A stretch of 39,756 nucleotides of DNA from Neobacillus soli NBRC 102451 (GCF_001591665.1 NZ_BCVI01000044.1:1-39756), one strand, 5' to 3'. Shown: positions 15,280 through 24,440, counted from the stretch's first letter. The notes: generated by a model not told the origin, from the letters alone. Numbers and translations: made by a program.

Positions 15280-15440
15280 GAGACTTACGACATCTTTTCA
15301 CGCATTTACTACCTCTTTTTCGATACTTACGACATCTTTTCGCGTACTTACTACCACTTTTTCGATACTTACGACATCTTTTCGCGTACTTACTACCACT
15401 TCTTCGATACTTACGACATTTACTGGATATTATTGGATTA
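15280..15440 (+). repeat. 42-bp tandem repeat array
   Basis: The unit CGATACTTACGACATCTTTT plus CGCGTACTTACTACCACTTTTT recurs with exact 42-bp spacing at 15321, 15363 and 15405, preceded by a diverged unit near 15280 and ending in a truncated unit. Each unit is itself two related halves of about 21 bp that share TACTTAC. There are no spacers. 42 bp equals 14 codons, which is why several frames stay open, but no good start site supports translation. It lies between the hutH leader and the topB terminator. Confidence 0.9.
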
Positions 15441-15477
15441 ATCTATAAATAACCGGTACTTTCCTCCCGTATTTATG

Positions 15478-15522
15478 TAAAAAGGGCTATTCATAAAGAT
15501 ATTTAATCTTTATGAATAGCCC
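15478..15522 (-). terminator. Terminator of topB
   Basis: Perfect 17-bp stem (15484-15500 with 15506-15522), 5-nt loop, followed on the minus strand by TTTTT. Confidence 0.9.
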
Positions 15523-15535
15523 CTTAAGTATGCTG

Positions 15536-17725
15536 TTAATCAAATTTCAACCCTTTTAATGCTTCTGCTAACGCATTGTTCAAAGGTTCTTCCTCCTTCT
15601 GCTGGTTTTTCAAATATTTTTGTACAGTTCGTTTATCCACTTTACCGCCAGATTCTTTTTGACGGCGTGCTTGGAAAGCGGACAGTTTTTCACGATGTCC
15701 ACATTTACATGCAAAGACTTGACCTTCACCTTCACCACGTAACTCAAGTTGTTTATGACATTTTGGGCAGCGTGCGTTTGTGACGCGGGAAACATTTTTA
15801 CGATGTCCACATTCCCGATCTTGGCACACGAGCATTTTGCCCTTTTTGCCATTCACTTCAAGCATTGGTTTACCACAGTCTGGACAATTTTTTGTAGAAA
15901 TATTGTCGTGCTTGTATTTTTTATCACTTGCTTTAATTTCAGCAACTATCTCTTTTGTATAGTTCTTCATTTCGCTGATAAACACTTCTTTTTTCAATTT
16001 GCCATGTGCAATTTGATCAAGCTTTTGTTCCCACTCAGCTGTTAAAGTTGGAGATTTAAGCTCCTCCGGCACTAAATCCAGCAATTGACGACCTTTAGAA
16101 GTCATATGAATGTCTTTGCCACGCTTTTCGATTAAGAATGAATTGAATAGCTTATCAATGATATCCGCACGTGTCGCAACAGTACCAAGCCCGCCGGTCG
16201 ATTTTAAGGTTTCTGCTAATTGTTTATTTTTCGTATCCATATATTTCGTTGGATTTTCCATTGCCGACAGTAATGTCGCCTCATTAAAACGACCAGGCGG
16301 CTTTGTTTGACCCGATGTTTGGGCGATTAGTTTGACGTTTAATGTGTCATTCTTTTCGATTCGAGGTAAAATCTGTTCTTTCAGATCATCACCTTCATCG
16401 TCTTCTTCAAGTCGATTATTGTAAACTTCTTTCCAACCAAGCGATAAAATGGTTTTTCCTCTAGCAACGAAGTTTTCCTCACCAATTTTTGCACGAAGCG
16501 TTAACTGCTCGTACTCAAATGCCGGGAATAATACGGCTAAGAAGCGTTTAACCACCAGGTCGTAAATTTTCCGTTCTTTATCTGTAAAAGCTGAAAAGTT
16601 CACATATCCTTCTGTAGGAATAATCGCATGGTGATCGGATACCTTGCTATCATCCACAAAAGATTTAGAAGCCTTGATAGGCTTTTTTAAGATTTTGCTT
16701 GTTAGTAAGCGATATTCACCACTTCCACATGCCTTCAGACGCTCTGGTAGGGTTGGAACAATATCTGATGAGATAAACCGTGAGTCTGTCCTTGGGTACG
16801 TTAAAACTTTATGCTGCTCATAAAGCTTTTGCATAATGCTTAACGTTTCCTTTGCAGAGTAACCAAAGATTTTGTTCGCATCGCGCTGTAGTTCTGTTAA
16901 GTCATATAGACCTGGAGAAAAAGACTTCTTAGGTTTCTTTTCAATTTCTGTCACAAGGGCATTTTGTTTACCAAGTTTTTTTACAATCGCATCGAGTTTC
17001 TCTTTTTCAAAACTGCGGCTGTTGCCTTTTACATCCTGCCATGTCAGCTTTAATTGGTCAGCTGTTTGGGCTTCAATGCCGTAATAGGTTTGTGCTTTGA
17101 AGTTTCTAATTTCGTCCTCACGCGCTGCAATCATCGCAACAGTAGGTGTTTGAACACGGCCGCAGTTTAGCTGTGCGTTAAACCTAGTTGTTAATGCACG
17201 TGTTGCATTAAGACCGATATACCAGTCAGCCTCCGAACGTGCGACAGCTGATGCATATAAATTTTCATACGCCTTTCCGGGCTTCAAGTTTGCAAAGCCG
17301 TCCTTAATCGCTTTATCCGTAACAGATGAGATCCATAGGCGTTTAATTGGTTTATTGACTTTTGCTTTATCAATAATCCAACGTGCGACTAATTCTCCCT
17401 CTCTCCCTGCGTCTGTAGCCACGATTATTTCATTGACATCATTTCTAACCAGTTGACTTTTAACAGTATTAAACTGTTTTCCCGTCTCCTTAATTACGGT
17501 CAATTTCAAACGCTCCGGCAGCATAGGCAGATCTTCTAAATTCCAAGTTTTATATTTCACATCATAACTTTCTGGGTCAGCAAGTGTAACTAGGTGTCCT
17601 AGTGCCCACGTAACGATATATTTATTTCCTTCAAGATACCCGTTTCCTTTTTTATTACAATTTAGCACATGCGCAATATCACGTGCCACAGAAGGTTTTT
17701 CAGCAATGACAATACTTTTTACCAT
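15536..17725 (-). CDS. topB: DNA topoisomerase III
   Basis: 729 residues, type IA topoisomerase that relaxes negative supercoils and decatenates replication intermediates. The N-terminal Toprim domain begins SIVIAEKPSVARDIA and has the acidic ATDAGREGE. The catalytic Tyr is in VLTYPRTDSRF. The C-terminal region carries two zinc-ribbon-like cysteine clusters (CPDCGKPM...CQDRECGH and CPKCHKQL...CKCGH). ATG 17725 has AAAGGATG upstream; the longer frame to 17767 lacks a site. It is divergent from the MFS gene and ends in a strong terminator. Confidence 0.95.
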   Translation of the reverse strand: MVKSIVIAEKPSVARDIAHVLNCNKKGNGYLEGNKYIVTWALGHLVTLADPESYDVKYKTWNLEDLPMLPERLKLTVIKETGKQFNTVKSQLVRNDVNEIIVATDAGREGELVARWIIDKAKVNKPIKRLWISSVTDKAIKDGFANLKPGKAYENLYASAVARSEADWYIGLNATRALTTRFNAQLNCGRVQTPTVAMIAAREDEIRNFKAQTYYGIEAQTADQLKLTWQDVKGNSRSFEKEKLDAIVKKLGKQNALVTEIEKKPKKSFSPGLYDLTELQRDANKIFGYSAKETLSIMQKLYEQHKVLTYPRTDSRFISSDIVPTLPERLKACGSGEYRLLTSKILKKPIKASKSFVDDSKVSDHHAIIPTEGYVNFSAFTDKERKIYDLVVKRFLAVLFPAFEYEQLTLRAKIGEENFVARGKTILSLGWKEVYNNRLEEDDEGDDLKEQILPRIEKNDTLNVKLIAQTSGQTKPPGRFNEATLLSAMENPTKYMDTKNKQLAETLKSTGGLGTVATRADIIDKLFNSFLIEKRGKDIHMTSKGRQLLDLVPEELKSPTLTAEWEQKLDQIAHGKLKKEVFISEMKNYTKEIVAEIKASDKKYKHDNISTKNCPDCGKPMLEVNGKKGKMLVCQDRECGHRKNVSRVTNARCPKCHKQLELRGEGEGQVFACKCGHREKLSAFQARRQKESGGKVDKRTVQKYLKNQQKEEEPLNNALAEALKGLKFD

Positions 17726-17851
17726 AGTTAAACATCCTTTCGAATTTCCATAAGTTAAATATAGCATACGTGCCTGCTTTTTTTCTTGTACTTACTTCCG
17801 ACTGAATAGTATGATAAAAAGGCACGAAAATAGAGAAACGGGGATTTAGGT

Positions 17852-19120
17852 ATGAGGATTAGGGATTGGGATCCAAATTTAAAGGTTCGCTTGTTTAGTG
17901 AAGCAATGATGAACATAACCTTTTGGATGTTTTTTCCGTTTTTAACGATTTATTTTGCAGAAGAGTTCGGTAAAAGTAAAGCAGGTTTATTATTAGTCTT
18001 TTCGCAGGTATTTTCCGTATTTGCCAATTTGATGGGCGGCTACTGTGCCGACCGGTTTGGACGGAAACGGATGATGGTCCTTTCTGCTATTGGTCAGGGT
18101 CTTTCATTCTTAAGCTTCGCCATCGCAAGTTCACCGTGGCTTCAATCGCCATGGCTTGGGTTTGTTTCGTTTGCGGTTGCCGGTGTGTTTGGGTCCTTTT
18201 ACTGGCCTGCCAGCCAAGCAATGGTAGCCGATGTCGTCGACGAAAAAGATCGGAGCAATGTATTTGCTATTTTTTATACGTCCATTAATATAGCGGTTGT
18301 CGTAGGCCCGATTTTAGGTGCTATTTTTTATGTTCATTATCGCTTTCAGCTACTGCTCGTTGCGGCTGCTGTATGCATAATGCTCGGGTTGATTTTAGCC
18401 AAATGGACACGGGAAACAGCCCCTGTTCAAAAAAAGGCTATTTCAAGCGACGGGAAATGGTATTATTTTTTAAAAAACCAGCTGATGGATTATGCGCTTA
18501 TTATTAAAGATAAAACCTTCCTGCTCTTTATCATTGCAGGTGTTTTAGCTGGGCAGACGTTTATGCAATTGGACTTATTAATTCCTGTTTATATTAAGGA
18601 TGTCATCAAAAGTCAAACTCTCTTTTCCATAGGGGACTGGTCATTTGCCGTTAAAGGGGAGCAGGCATTTGGAATTGTCCTTGCTGAGAATGGTTTCATC
18701 GTTGCCCTTTTGACCGTTTTTGTAACGAAATGGATGGGAAAATATTATGAACGAAATGTGTTTGTTCTCTCCTCAGTCGTCTACGCCATTTCAATAGTCC
18801 TTTTCAGCCAAACCTCGATGATTTGGGGGTTCATTTTGGCCATGGCTGTATTTACATTTGCTGAATTAATGGGGGCCGGGCTCCAGCAAAGCTTCGTTTC
18901 CAGGCTTGCCCCTGACCATATGAGGGGTCAATATTTCGCCGCCGCAAGCTTACGATTTACCATTAGTCGTACCATTGCTCCACTATCCATTCCAATGACC
19001 GTTTGGATCGGATATGGCTGGACCTTCATTTTCTTAGCTTTGCTTGCCTTATTAAGTGCTGTCATCTATTGGGTCATGTTCTATACGTTTGAAAAGCAGA
19101 AAATGGGAACGCAAACATGA
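17852..19120 (+). CDS. MFS transporter, multidrug-efflux type
   Basis: 422 residues with about 12 membrane helices. The loop 2-3 signature GGYCADRFGRKRMM is clear, and FGSFYWPASQAMVADVV is typical of helix 4 in DHA1-type exporters. An unusually long external loop (ISDV-like region, residues about 245-275) separates later helices. Substrate cannot be predicted. A weak GGGG site precedes the ATG. It is followed by its own terminator. Confidence 0.82.
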   Translation: MRIRDWDPNLKVRLFSEAMMNITFWMFFPFLTIYFAEEFGKSKAGLLLVFSQVFSVFANLMGGYCADRFGRKRMMVLSAIGQGLSFLSFAIASSPWLQSPWLGFVSFAVAGVFGSFYWPASQAMVADVVDEKDRSNVFAIFYTSINIAVVVGPILGAIFYVHYRFQLLLVAAAVCIMLGLILAKWTRETAPVQKKAISSDGKWYYFLKNQLMDYALIIKDKTFLLFIIAGVLAGQTFMQLDLLIPVYIKDVIKSQTLFSIGDWSFAVKGEQAFGIVLAENGFIVALLTVFVTKWMGKYYERNVFVLSSVVYAISIVLFSQTSMIWGFILAMAVFTFAELMGAGLQQSFVSRLAPDHMRGQYFAAASLRFTISRTIAPLSIPMTVWIGYGWTFIFLALLALLSAVIYWVMFYTFEKQKMGTQT

Positions 19121-19144
19121 AAAGGCACTTTTTGTGCTTTTTTA
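19120..19144 (+). terminator. Terminator of MFS gene
   Basis: AAAAG-GCAC / GTGC-TTTTTT hairpin with TTTTT loop directly after the stop codon. Confidence 0.75.
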
Positions 19145-19197
19145 TTTCTCAAGGATCTTAAAGATTCAAAATTTCGTCAAAAAATTGTACTAAATTG

Positions 19198-19226
19198 TTC
19201 ACATTTGACCCTTTTAATATTATAAT
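19198..19226 (+). promoter_or_regulatory. SigA-type promoter
   Basis: TTCACA (19198-19203), a 17-bp spacer and a perfect TATAAT (19221-19226), about 40 bp before the 38-residue gene. Confidence 0.7.
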
Positions 19227-19266
19227 TAACTTGTAAAGGTTTTCTATTATAAGGGCGGTGGAATTA

Positions 19267-19383
19267 ATGGAATTGTCACAGTTCATGGCTCCAACTTCAT
19301 TGTCAGGCATTATTACATTTTTAGTCCTATTTTCCGCAGGGGTTTATTTTAATATAAAAGTATATGGTAGCAAGCTAGGGTAG
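19267..19383 (+). CDS. 38-residue single-pass membrane protein
   Basis: The frame begins MELSQFMAPTSLSG, has one hydrophobic helix (IITFLVLFSAGVYFNI) and ends KVYGSKLG with a basic tail. A good promoter and AAGGGCGGTGG site precede the ATG, so expression is likely. Family and role unknown. It ends 110 bp before ampS and may be co-transcribed with it, because no clear terminator separates them. Confidence 0.65.
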   Translation: MELSQFMAPTSLSGIITFLVLFSAGVYFNIKVYGSKLG

Positions 19384-19493
19384 AGATGAAAATCTTTACT
19401 TTTTTTTGTGTTTTTAGACTAGAAGCTCTCGGTTTCTTTTTCCAATTAAAAAGGCTACAATATAGGAAGATTCTGAAAAAGGAGATTATACAT

Positions 19494-20726
19494 ATGACTG
19501 AATTTCAAAAAAACCTTGAGAAATATGCTGAGCTGGCCGTTAAGGTAGGCGTTAATGTTCAGCCAGGTCAAACGTTGGCCATCAATGCCTCCATCGATGC
19601 TGCTGAATTTGTCCGTTTAATTGTAAAAAAGGCCTATGAAACAGGGGCGAAGAATGTCGTTGTCAACTGGAACGATGATACTGTTACAAGAACAAAATAT
19701 GATTTAGCACCGAATGATGCCTTCCAAGAGTACCCAGTTTGGCGTGCAAAAGAAATGGAAGAGCTCGCTGACAAAGGCGCAGCCTTTATGTCAGTCGTAT
19801 CTTCGAGCCCTGATTTATTAAAAGGCGTCGATCCTGAACGTATTTCAAACTTCAATAAAGCCGCTGGCACGGCGTTAAAAAATTACCGAAAAGCAACGAT
19901 GTCAGACAAAGTCAGCTGGACCGTCATTGCAGCAGCATCACCGGCATGGGCAGCTAAAGTATTCCCGGATGAACCTGCTGAAACCCAAGTAAGCAAGCTT
20001 TGGGATGCGATTATCAAAGCTACTCGTGTCGACGTTGAAAATCCAGTAGAGGCATGGAAAGAACACGACGAAACCCTTCATGCCAAGGTTGACTATTTAA
20101 ATGAAAAACGATATCAGAAGCTTCATTATACAGCACCTGGCACCGACTTAACGATTGAGCTTCCGGAAAAACATCTTTGGGTTGGAGCCGGCAGCGTGAA
20201 TGAAAAGGGATTTGAATTTATGGCCAACATGCCGACAGAAGAAGTCTTCACTGTCCCGTTGAAAACAGGTGTTAACGGTACTGTGGCAAGTACAAAGCCG
20301 TTAAGTTATGGCGGCAATATCATTGACCGCTTTTCGATTACCTTTGAAAATGGAAAAATTGTCGGCGTAAAAGCGGAGGAAGGCGAAGAGATTTTGAAGC
20401 GTCTTGTGGATACGGATGAAGGCTCACATTATCTTGGTGAAGTCGCGCTTGTTCCTTACGACTCACCTATTTCACAGTCCAATGTTCTTTTCTTCAATAC
20501 CTTGTTTGACGAAAACGCCTCCAACCATTTAGCAATCGGAAGTGCCTATTCCTTCTGTATTGAGGGCGGCAAGACTATGTCTTCTGAAGAATTGGAGAAG
20601 AATGGGCTTAATGAAAGTCTCACCCACGTTGATTTCATGATTGGTTCAGCGGAAATGGACATCGACGGAATTACAGCCGATGGTAAATCGGAACCTGTAT
20701 TTAGAAAAGGAAACTGGGCGTTTTAA
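19494..20726 (+). CDS. ampS: Aminopeptidase AmpS, family M29
   Basis: 410 residues, a cytoplasmic metal-dependent aminopeptidase. The N-terminal domain (AELAVKVGVNVQPGQTL) and the C-terminal catalytic domain are collinear with M29 enzymes. Candidate metal ligands are the Glu residues around EEVFTVP and the His/Asp of NHLAIGSAY and THVDFMIGSAEMDIDG. I chose ATG 19494, preceded by AAAGGAG; the longer frame to 19386 has no site, and the resulting length equals B. subtilis AmpS. Repeat R3 and a terminator follow. Confidence 0.92.
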   Translation: MTEFQKNLEKYAELAVKVGVNVQPGQTLAINASIDAAEFVRLIVKKAYETGAKNVVVNWNDDTVTRTKYDLAPNDAFQEYPVWRAKEMEELADKGAAFMSVVSSSPDLLKGVDPERISNFNKAAGTALKNYRKATMSDKVSWTVIAAASPAWAAKVFPDEPAETQVSKLWDAIIKATRVDVENPVEAWKEHDETLHAKVDYLNEKRYQKLHYTAPGTDLTIELPEKHLWVGAGSVNEKGFEFMANMPTEEVFTVPLKTGVNGTVASTKPLSYGGNIIDRFSITFENGKIVGVKAEEGEEILKRLVDTDEGSHYLGEVALVPYDSPISQSNVLFFNTLFDENASNHLAIGSAYSFCIEGGKTMSSEELEKNGLNESLTHVDFMIGSAEMDIDGITADGKSEPVFRKGNWAF

Positions 20727-20732
20727 ATAGAA

Positions 20733-20877
20733 AAGCGGAAGCGCCCGGTTAGCGGCGTATGGACTGGAGCACTTTGACTGAGATAAAGGAAACACGGAGA
20801 GCGATAAGCGATCCGATGTTGACTTATCGTAGGGAAAAGGGCGAAGTCCACTAGCCGCTGGGCGCTGGAGCTAGACA
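20733..20877 (+). repeat. Long copy (R3) of intergenic repeat family
   Basis: About 145 bp. Left arm GCGCCCGGTTAGCGGC and right arm GCCGCTGGGCGC can pair with a 4-nt bulge. Compared with R2 it contains an extra 45-bp block following one TTGACT and ending in a second TTGACT, as expected if the shorter form arose by recombination between the two. Confidence 0.88.
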
Positions 20878-20894
20878 ACACTCTTACAGCCTAT

Positions 20895-20924
20895 AAAAGA
20901 GCAGGTTCTTCCTGCTCTTTTTTC
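20895..20924 (+). terminator. Terminator after ampS and R3
   Basis: AAAAGAGCAGG / CCTGCTCTTTT, 5-nt loop, with a T run. Confidence 0.88.
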
Positions 20925-21016
20925 TATGTTGGAAAAACATAGCGATTGCAATTGTACTATGTTAAAGGATACAATGGATATTTAAGAAATAACCTAATCT
21001 TCCGGAGGTGCCATTC

Positions 21017-21406
21017 ATGTGGAGTGAATTTAAACAGTTTGCCATGAAAGGCAACGTCATCGATTTAGCGGTCGGGGTCATTATCGGCGGTGCATTCGGC
21101 AAAATCGTTTCTTCCCTCGTCGCCGATGTTATTATGCCATTGATTGCGCTTATTATCGGGGTAACCGATTTTAGTAAACTTGCTTATGGGACATTAAAAT
21201 ATGGTCAATTTATTCAAACCGTTGTGGATTTCTTTATTATCTCTTTTTCAATTTTCCTCTTTATAAAGCTTCTTAACCGTTTTAAAAAGAAAGAGGAGCT
21301 AGCCCCTGTGGTTGCGAAAGTAGATCGTTCAGAGGAGCTTTTAGCTGAAATCCGCGATTTATTAAAAGAAGATAAAGAAATTTCAAGAAAAAATGAAACA
21401 TCTTGA
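21017..21406 (+). CDS. mscL: Large-conductance mechanosensitive channel
   Basis: 129 residues. MscL opens under membrane tension to release solutes on osmotic downshock. The N-terminal amphipathic helix [20 protein letters not shown] and pore helix [19 protein letters not shown] are highly characteristic; a second helix ([17 protein letters not shown]) and a charged cytoplasmic helix follow. ATG 21017 is preceded by GGAGGTG; an upstream GTG (21008) lies within that site. Confidence 0.96.
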   Translation: MWSEFKQFAMKGNVIDLAVGVIIGGAFGKIVSSLVADVIMPLIALIIGVTDFSKLAYGTLKYGQFIQTVVDFFIISFSIFLFIKLLNRFKKKEELAPVVAKVDRSEELLAEIRDLLKEDKEISRKNETS

Positions 21407-21454
21407 CCACTTCCTCGTATATTCTAATAACAAATTAATTTTGAGGTGAAAAAA

Positions 21455-22090
21455 TTGTATACACAAACATCTACTGAATTTTTGCCATCGGTCTTACGAA
21501 CGTTTGCCCTGTCGCTTGCGATTGCCTTCCTTGGCACAATGGCAGGTGTATTTGTACCACCAAGTTTATTTATGCCATTAGCGATTCTAGAATTTGTCAT
21601 GCTGTTAGTAGCTTTCTTCTTTAGAAAGAAAAAGGCAATTTCATATTCATTCCTTTACATTTTCACGTTTATATCAGGGGTTACCTTGTATCCGATTGTA
21701 TCCTATTACTTAGCTACTGTAGGCGCAAACGTAGTTGTCATGGCCTTTGCCAGTACGACTGTTGTTTTTACGGGGGTTGCCATTTACGCAACAAAATCAA
21801 AACATAACTTTTCCTTTTTAGGTGGATTCCTGCTTGCTGCCTTGCTAGCTTTAGTAGCGATATCGATTTTTAATATCTTCTTCCCATTAGGCTCAACAGG
21901 CATGCTCGCTTACTCATTTATTGGTGTGTTAGTTTTTAGCGGCTATGTTCTCTTTGATTTTAGCCGAATGAAGCATTACGGTGTAAGAGCAGAAGATGTC
22001 CCCTTGATGGCCTTAAACTTATACTTGGATTTTATTAACCTATTCATCAGCATCCTTCGTATTTTAGGGATTGTTTCCAGCAAAGACTAA
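21455..22090 (+). CDS. Bax inhibitor-1 family protein (YetJ-like)
   Basis: 211 residues with seven hydrophobic helices. The late motif LFDFSRMKHYG and LYLDFINLFISILRILG carry the paired Asp residues that gate Ca2+ leak in B. subtilis YetJ. It is probably a pH-sensitive Ca2+ leak channel of the cell membrane. I favour the TTG start at 21455, because GAGGTGA lies 5 bp before it; the in-frame GTG at 21446 is part of that site. Confidence 0.85.
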   Translation: MYTQTSTEFLPSVLRTFALSLAIAFLGTMAGVFVPPSLFMPLAILEFVMLLVAFFFRKKKAISYSFLYIFTFISGVTLYPIVSYYLATVGANVVVMAFASTTVVFTGVAIYATKSKHNFSFLGGFLLAALLALVAISIFNIFFPLGSTGMLAYSFIGVLVFSGYVLFDFSRMKHYGVRAEDVPLMALNLYLDFINLFISILRILGIVSSKD

Positions 22091-22091
22091 T

Positions 22092-22133
22092 AAAACAAAA
22101 GGAGCTTGGATGATTCCAAGCTCCTTTTGTTTT
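22092..22133. terminator. Bidirectional terminator
   Basis: Perfect 19-bp stem (22092-22110 with 22115-22133) with loop TGAT and A/T-rich ends. It serves the Bax-inhibitor gene and the convergent hydroxylase gene, whose stop codon it overlaps. Confidence 0.92.
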
Positions 22134-23871
22134 AGCTATTATTTATTAAAGTTAGTCCGCGTTGAATCATTTGTTTAACGGAAGGACCCCAGTCAGTGGT
22201 TTTCAGCATCTTTACTAAACTAGTGACATTGGGATGACTTTCATTGTGCATTTTATAAAGTTCTAGGATTTCAAGGCGCAGTAACCACTCATTTGGATAG
22301 CTTTCATTCAAAATCCTTAAAACCTCGTTCACATGGAATAAACCCTGCTCATTCCATTCGGCACCCTCACGGATAGTGCGGATTTCTTTATATAAATTTT
22401 CTAATTCATTCAAACTCTGCTGCTCCACTATTTCCCAGCTATCATCTTTTACTGGCCAATTGAAATAAGTATCTGGGTCGGCTGCGCCGGCAAATACGGA
22501 AGTAATGGCAGCACCAACGGCCATATCAAACGTTCCCCATGCTGGTTCAAAAAGGACCTGCTCCTTATAGGTCACTTGACAATCCTTAAAGGAGATTAAG
22601 ATTGGTTTCCCATTTGATAATAAGATATCCTTCACGACCCCCGAGACGTTTACACCGCTTTTAAATTTCAGCACCGCTAAGCTTCCATTAATAATTCCTA
22701 AATCATTTAATTGCGCAAACGAGCAATTTTCTAAAACAACATTACCTTCTAAACGACCAATTGGTGTTCCAAAGCCTTTGCGATGTGTTTCAATGCCATG
22801 ACCATTCAGTTGTTTATTATCAAGTGCTAACGCTGTTGGTCCTTTTGTACGGAAATAAACGGCCTCTCCATTCTCATCCTTCAAAATCGTCGCTACCGTG
22901 CCCGTTACTTGCAAGCCGGATGAAAAGACAAGCGTTGCGATGCTATCGGATAGTAAGGCTTTCTCGAGACTTTCCGTCCCACCCTTCCGGAATGCCATCG
23001 TTGCAGCAAATTGATCGACTGCCGACGCTAGTTCGGAAAAGTTCTTACATACAAATAATTGCGGCTGTGGTTTTGTGACATCATAGGCGGTTTTCACACA
23101 TTCTTCAACGGTAAAGGGAATTTTTCGGACATCATCTGCTAAACAGCTTTTGCTCTCGCCTACCGACGAAAGCAAACCAGCCCCATAAATTTTAGGATTG
23201 CTTAGCTCGCCAACTAAGCCATATTCAACTGTCCACCAAAAAAGCCGCGAAACCTGGTCGGCTTCAGATAAACCTTGAACCTTCTTTCGTGCTTCAGCCA
23301 CTTTCATTTCTGCTTCCTTCACTTGCTCTGGAGTCGATTTTGGGTCCTCTGCAACGATTGTTAAATGGCGGACCGCCATAAATACCTCCAGTTTCTCTTT
23401 ACTAGAGAGAGCCTTGGATCCCATTTCACCGACCTTTCTTACAAATTCCCGGTATGATTCATCTAATAAAATCGGTGCATGTCCGGCCGCCTCATGAATC
23501 ATATCTGGGGCCGGGGTGTAGGCAATATTTTGTACCTTTCTTAATTCCGTCGCAATTGGTAATAGCCTGTTTGCCAGAAATCCATAAAAGGCTGCCCCAG
23601 GAATTAACCCATCAATCGTCACGGCCCCCCAGCCTACTTTTGCAAGACTCGTATTCATATCATCTACCTTTGGGATGGATTCAGTTTTGATTCCTGAATC
23701 AATTAGGCCATTAACATAGGCTGGATGGGCGATTTCTTTTAGAAAATAATGATTTTGCCTCATCACAAAGCGCCACACCGCATGATCGATTGGTGTATAG
23801 CGTTGGTAATATTGTTTTGAAATAAATGGCTGTAGCTGTACCGGGACCTTTTTTGTTCCTTTTCCAGTCAT
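22132..23871 (-). CDS. phhA: Aromatic amino acid hydroxylase (phenylalanine 4-monooxygenase type)
   Basis: 579 residues. The N-terminal 300 or so form the biopterin-dependent hydroxylase fold: iron ligands H126 and H131 in HEAAGHAP and E216 in WWTVEYGL, with PDMIHEAAGH typical of the family. It should turn phenylalanine into tyrosine. The C-terminal 280 residues (including GTPIGRLEGNVVLE and a helical tail) are absent from short proteobacterial PhhA but occur in Bacillus homologues of similar length; their role is unknown. AAGGGGAAGG precedes the ATG. It lies 50 bp after an ECF sigma gene and may be in its transcript. Confidence 0.88.
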   Translation of the reverse strand: MTGKGTKKVPVQLQPFISKQYYQRYTPIDHAVWRFVMRQNHYFLKEIAHPAYVNGLIDSGIKTESIPKVDDMNTSLAKVGWGAVTIDGLIPGAAFYGFLANRLLPIATELRKVQNIAYTPAPDMIHEAAGHAPILLDESYREFVRKVGEMGSKALSSKEKLEVFMAVRHLTIVAEDPKSTPEQVKEAEMKVAEARKKVQGLSEADQVSRLFWWTVEYGLVGELSNPKIYGAGLLSSVGESKSCLADDVRKIPFTVEECVKTAYDVTKPQPQLFVCKNFSELASAVDQFAATMAFRKGGTESLEKALLSDSIATLVFSSGLQVTGTVATILKDENGEAVYFRTKGPTALALDNKQLNGHGIETHRKGFGTPIGRLEGNVVLENCSFAQLNDLGIINGSLAVLKFKSGVNVSGVVKDILLSNGKPILISFKDCQVTYKEQVLFEPAWGTFDMAVGAAITSVFAGAADPDTYFNWPVKDDSWEIVEQQSLNELENLYKEIRTIREGAEWNEQGLFHVNEVLRILNESYPNEWLLRLEILELYKMHNESHPNVTSLVKMLKTTDWGPSVKQMIQRGLTLINNS

Positions 23872-23921
23872 TTAAAACCTTCCCCTTTTCAACGAATATT
23901 TTCAGACTAAGAATGGAGCCG

Positions 23922-24440
23922 TCAGGCAAGGGACCGCATTTTGGGACGAAGTCGTTCCTTCGCCCTTTTCATTCTGGTTTTCACTGTCGACATGGGCAGA
24001 TTGGTTTTCTTCGCTATTTCGATTAGCGTTAAATCCTGATAGTAATAAAGATAGATAGGATTGCGATAGATTTCCGGTAATAGACTTACCTTTTCAGCCA
24101 TTTGCTGGGCAGAGAACTTATGCAGGATTTCCTCCTCAGGTATCGAGGATGGTTCGAATGAGGCTGAGTAAGAATAAACCTCTTCTTTCCAAAAATGCTT
24201 TGACTTATTTTCTTTGCGCCAGTAATCACGGCATTTATTAATCGCAATCGTAAACAGCCAGCTTTTGTATTTCGATTGCTCCTTAATTGAAGGATATGCC
24301 AAATAGGCTGACAGTAATACCTCCTGATAAAGGTCCTCGGCAAGTTCTTTATGTTTTACTAATGTTAAAATATATTTAAAAATGGCTGTTCCATGTTCTT
24401 TTACTAATTCCTCAAAAGAGTGAGAAAATCCTTCAAGCAT
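23922..24440 (-). CDS. ECF-type RNA polymerase sigma factor
   Basis: 172 residues. Region 2 is clear (EDLYQEVLLSAYLAYPSI, then KSWLFTIAINKCRDYWRKE) and region 4 has the helix-turn-helix LTLIEIAKKTNLPMSTVKTR followed by MKRAKERL. It directs RNA polymerase to a dedicated promoter class. ATG 24440 has AAAGGA 8 bp upstream; the ATG at 24458 has none. No anti-sigma gene is adjacent, which is unusual for this class. The next gene is the hydroxylase. Confidence 0.9.
   Translation of the reverse strand: MLEGFSHSFEELVKEHGTAIFKYILTLVKHKELAEDLYQEVLLSAYLAYPSIKEQSKYKSWLFTIAINKCRDYWRKENKSKHFWKEEVYSYSASFEPSSIPEEEILHKFSAQQMAEKVSLLPEIYRNPIYLYYYQDLTLIEIAKKTNLPMSTVKTRMKRAKERLRPKMRSLA

Noticed and set aside
15280..15440. 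Possible CRISPR array
   Set aside because: Repeats are contiguous with no unique spacers, and no cas genes are present.
15226..15452. Two overlapping open frames of about 71 residues with 14-residue repeats
   Set aside because: They are open only because the 42-bp DNA repeat is a multiple of three. No good ribosome binding site fits either start and more than one frame is open.
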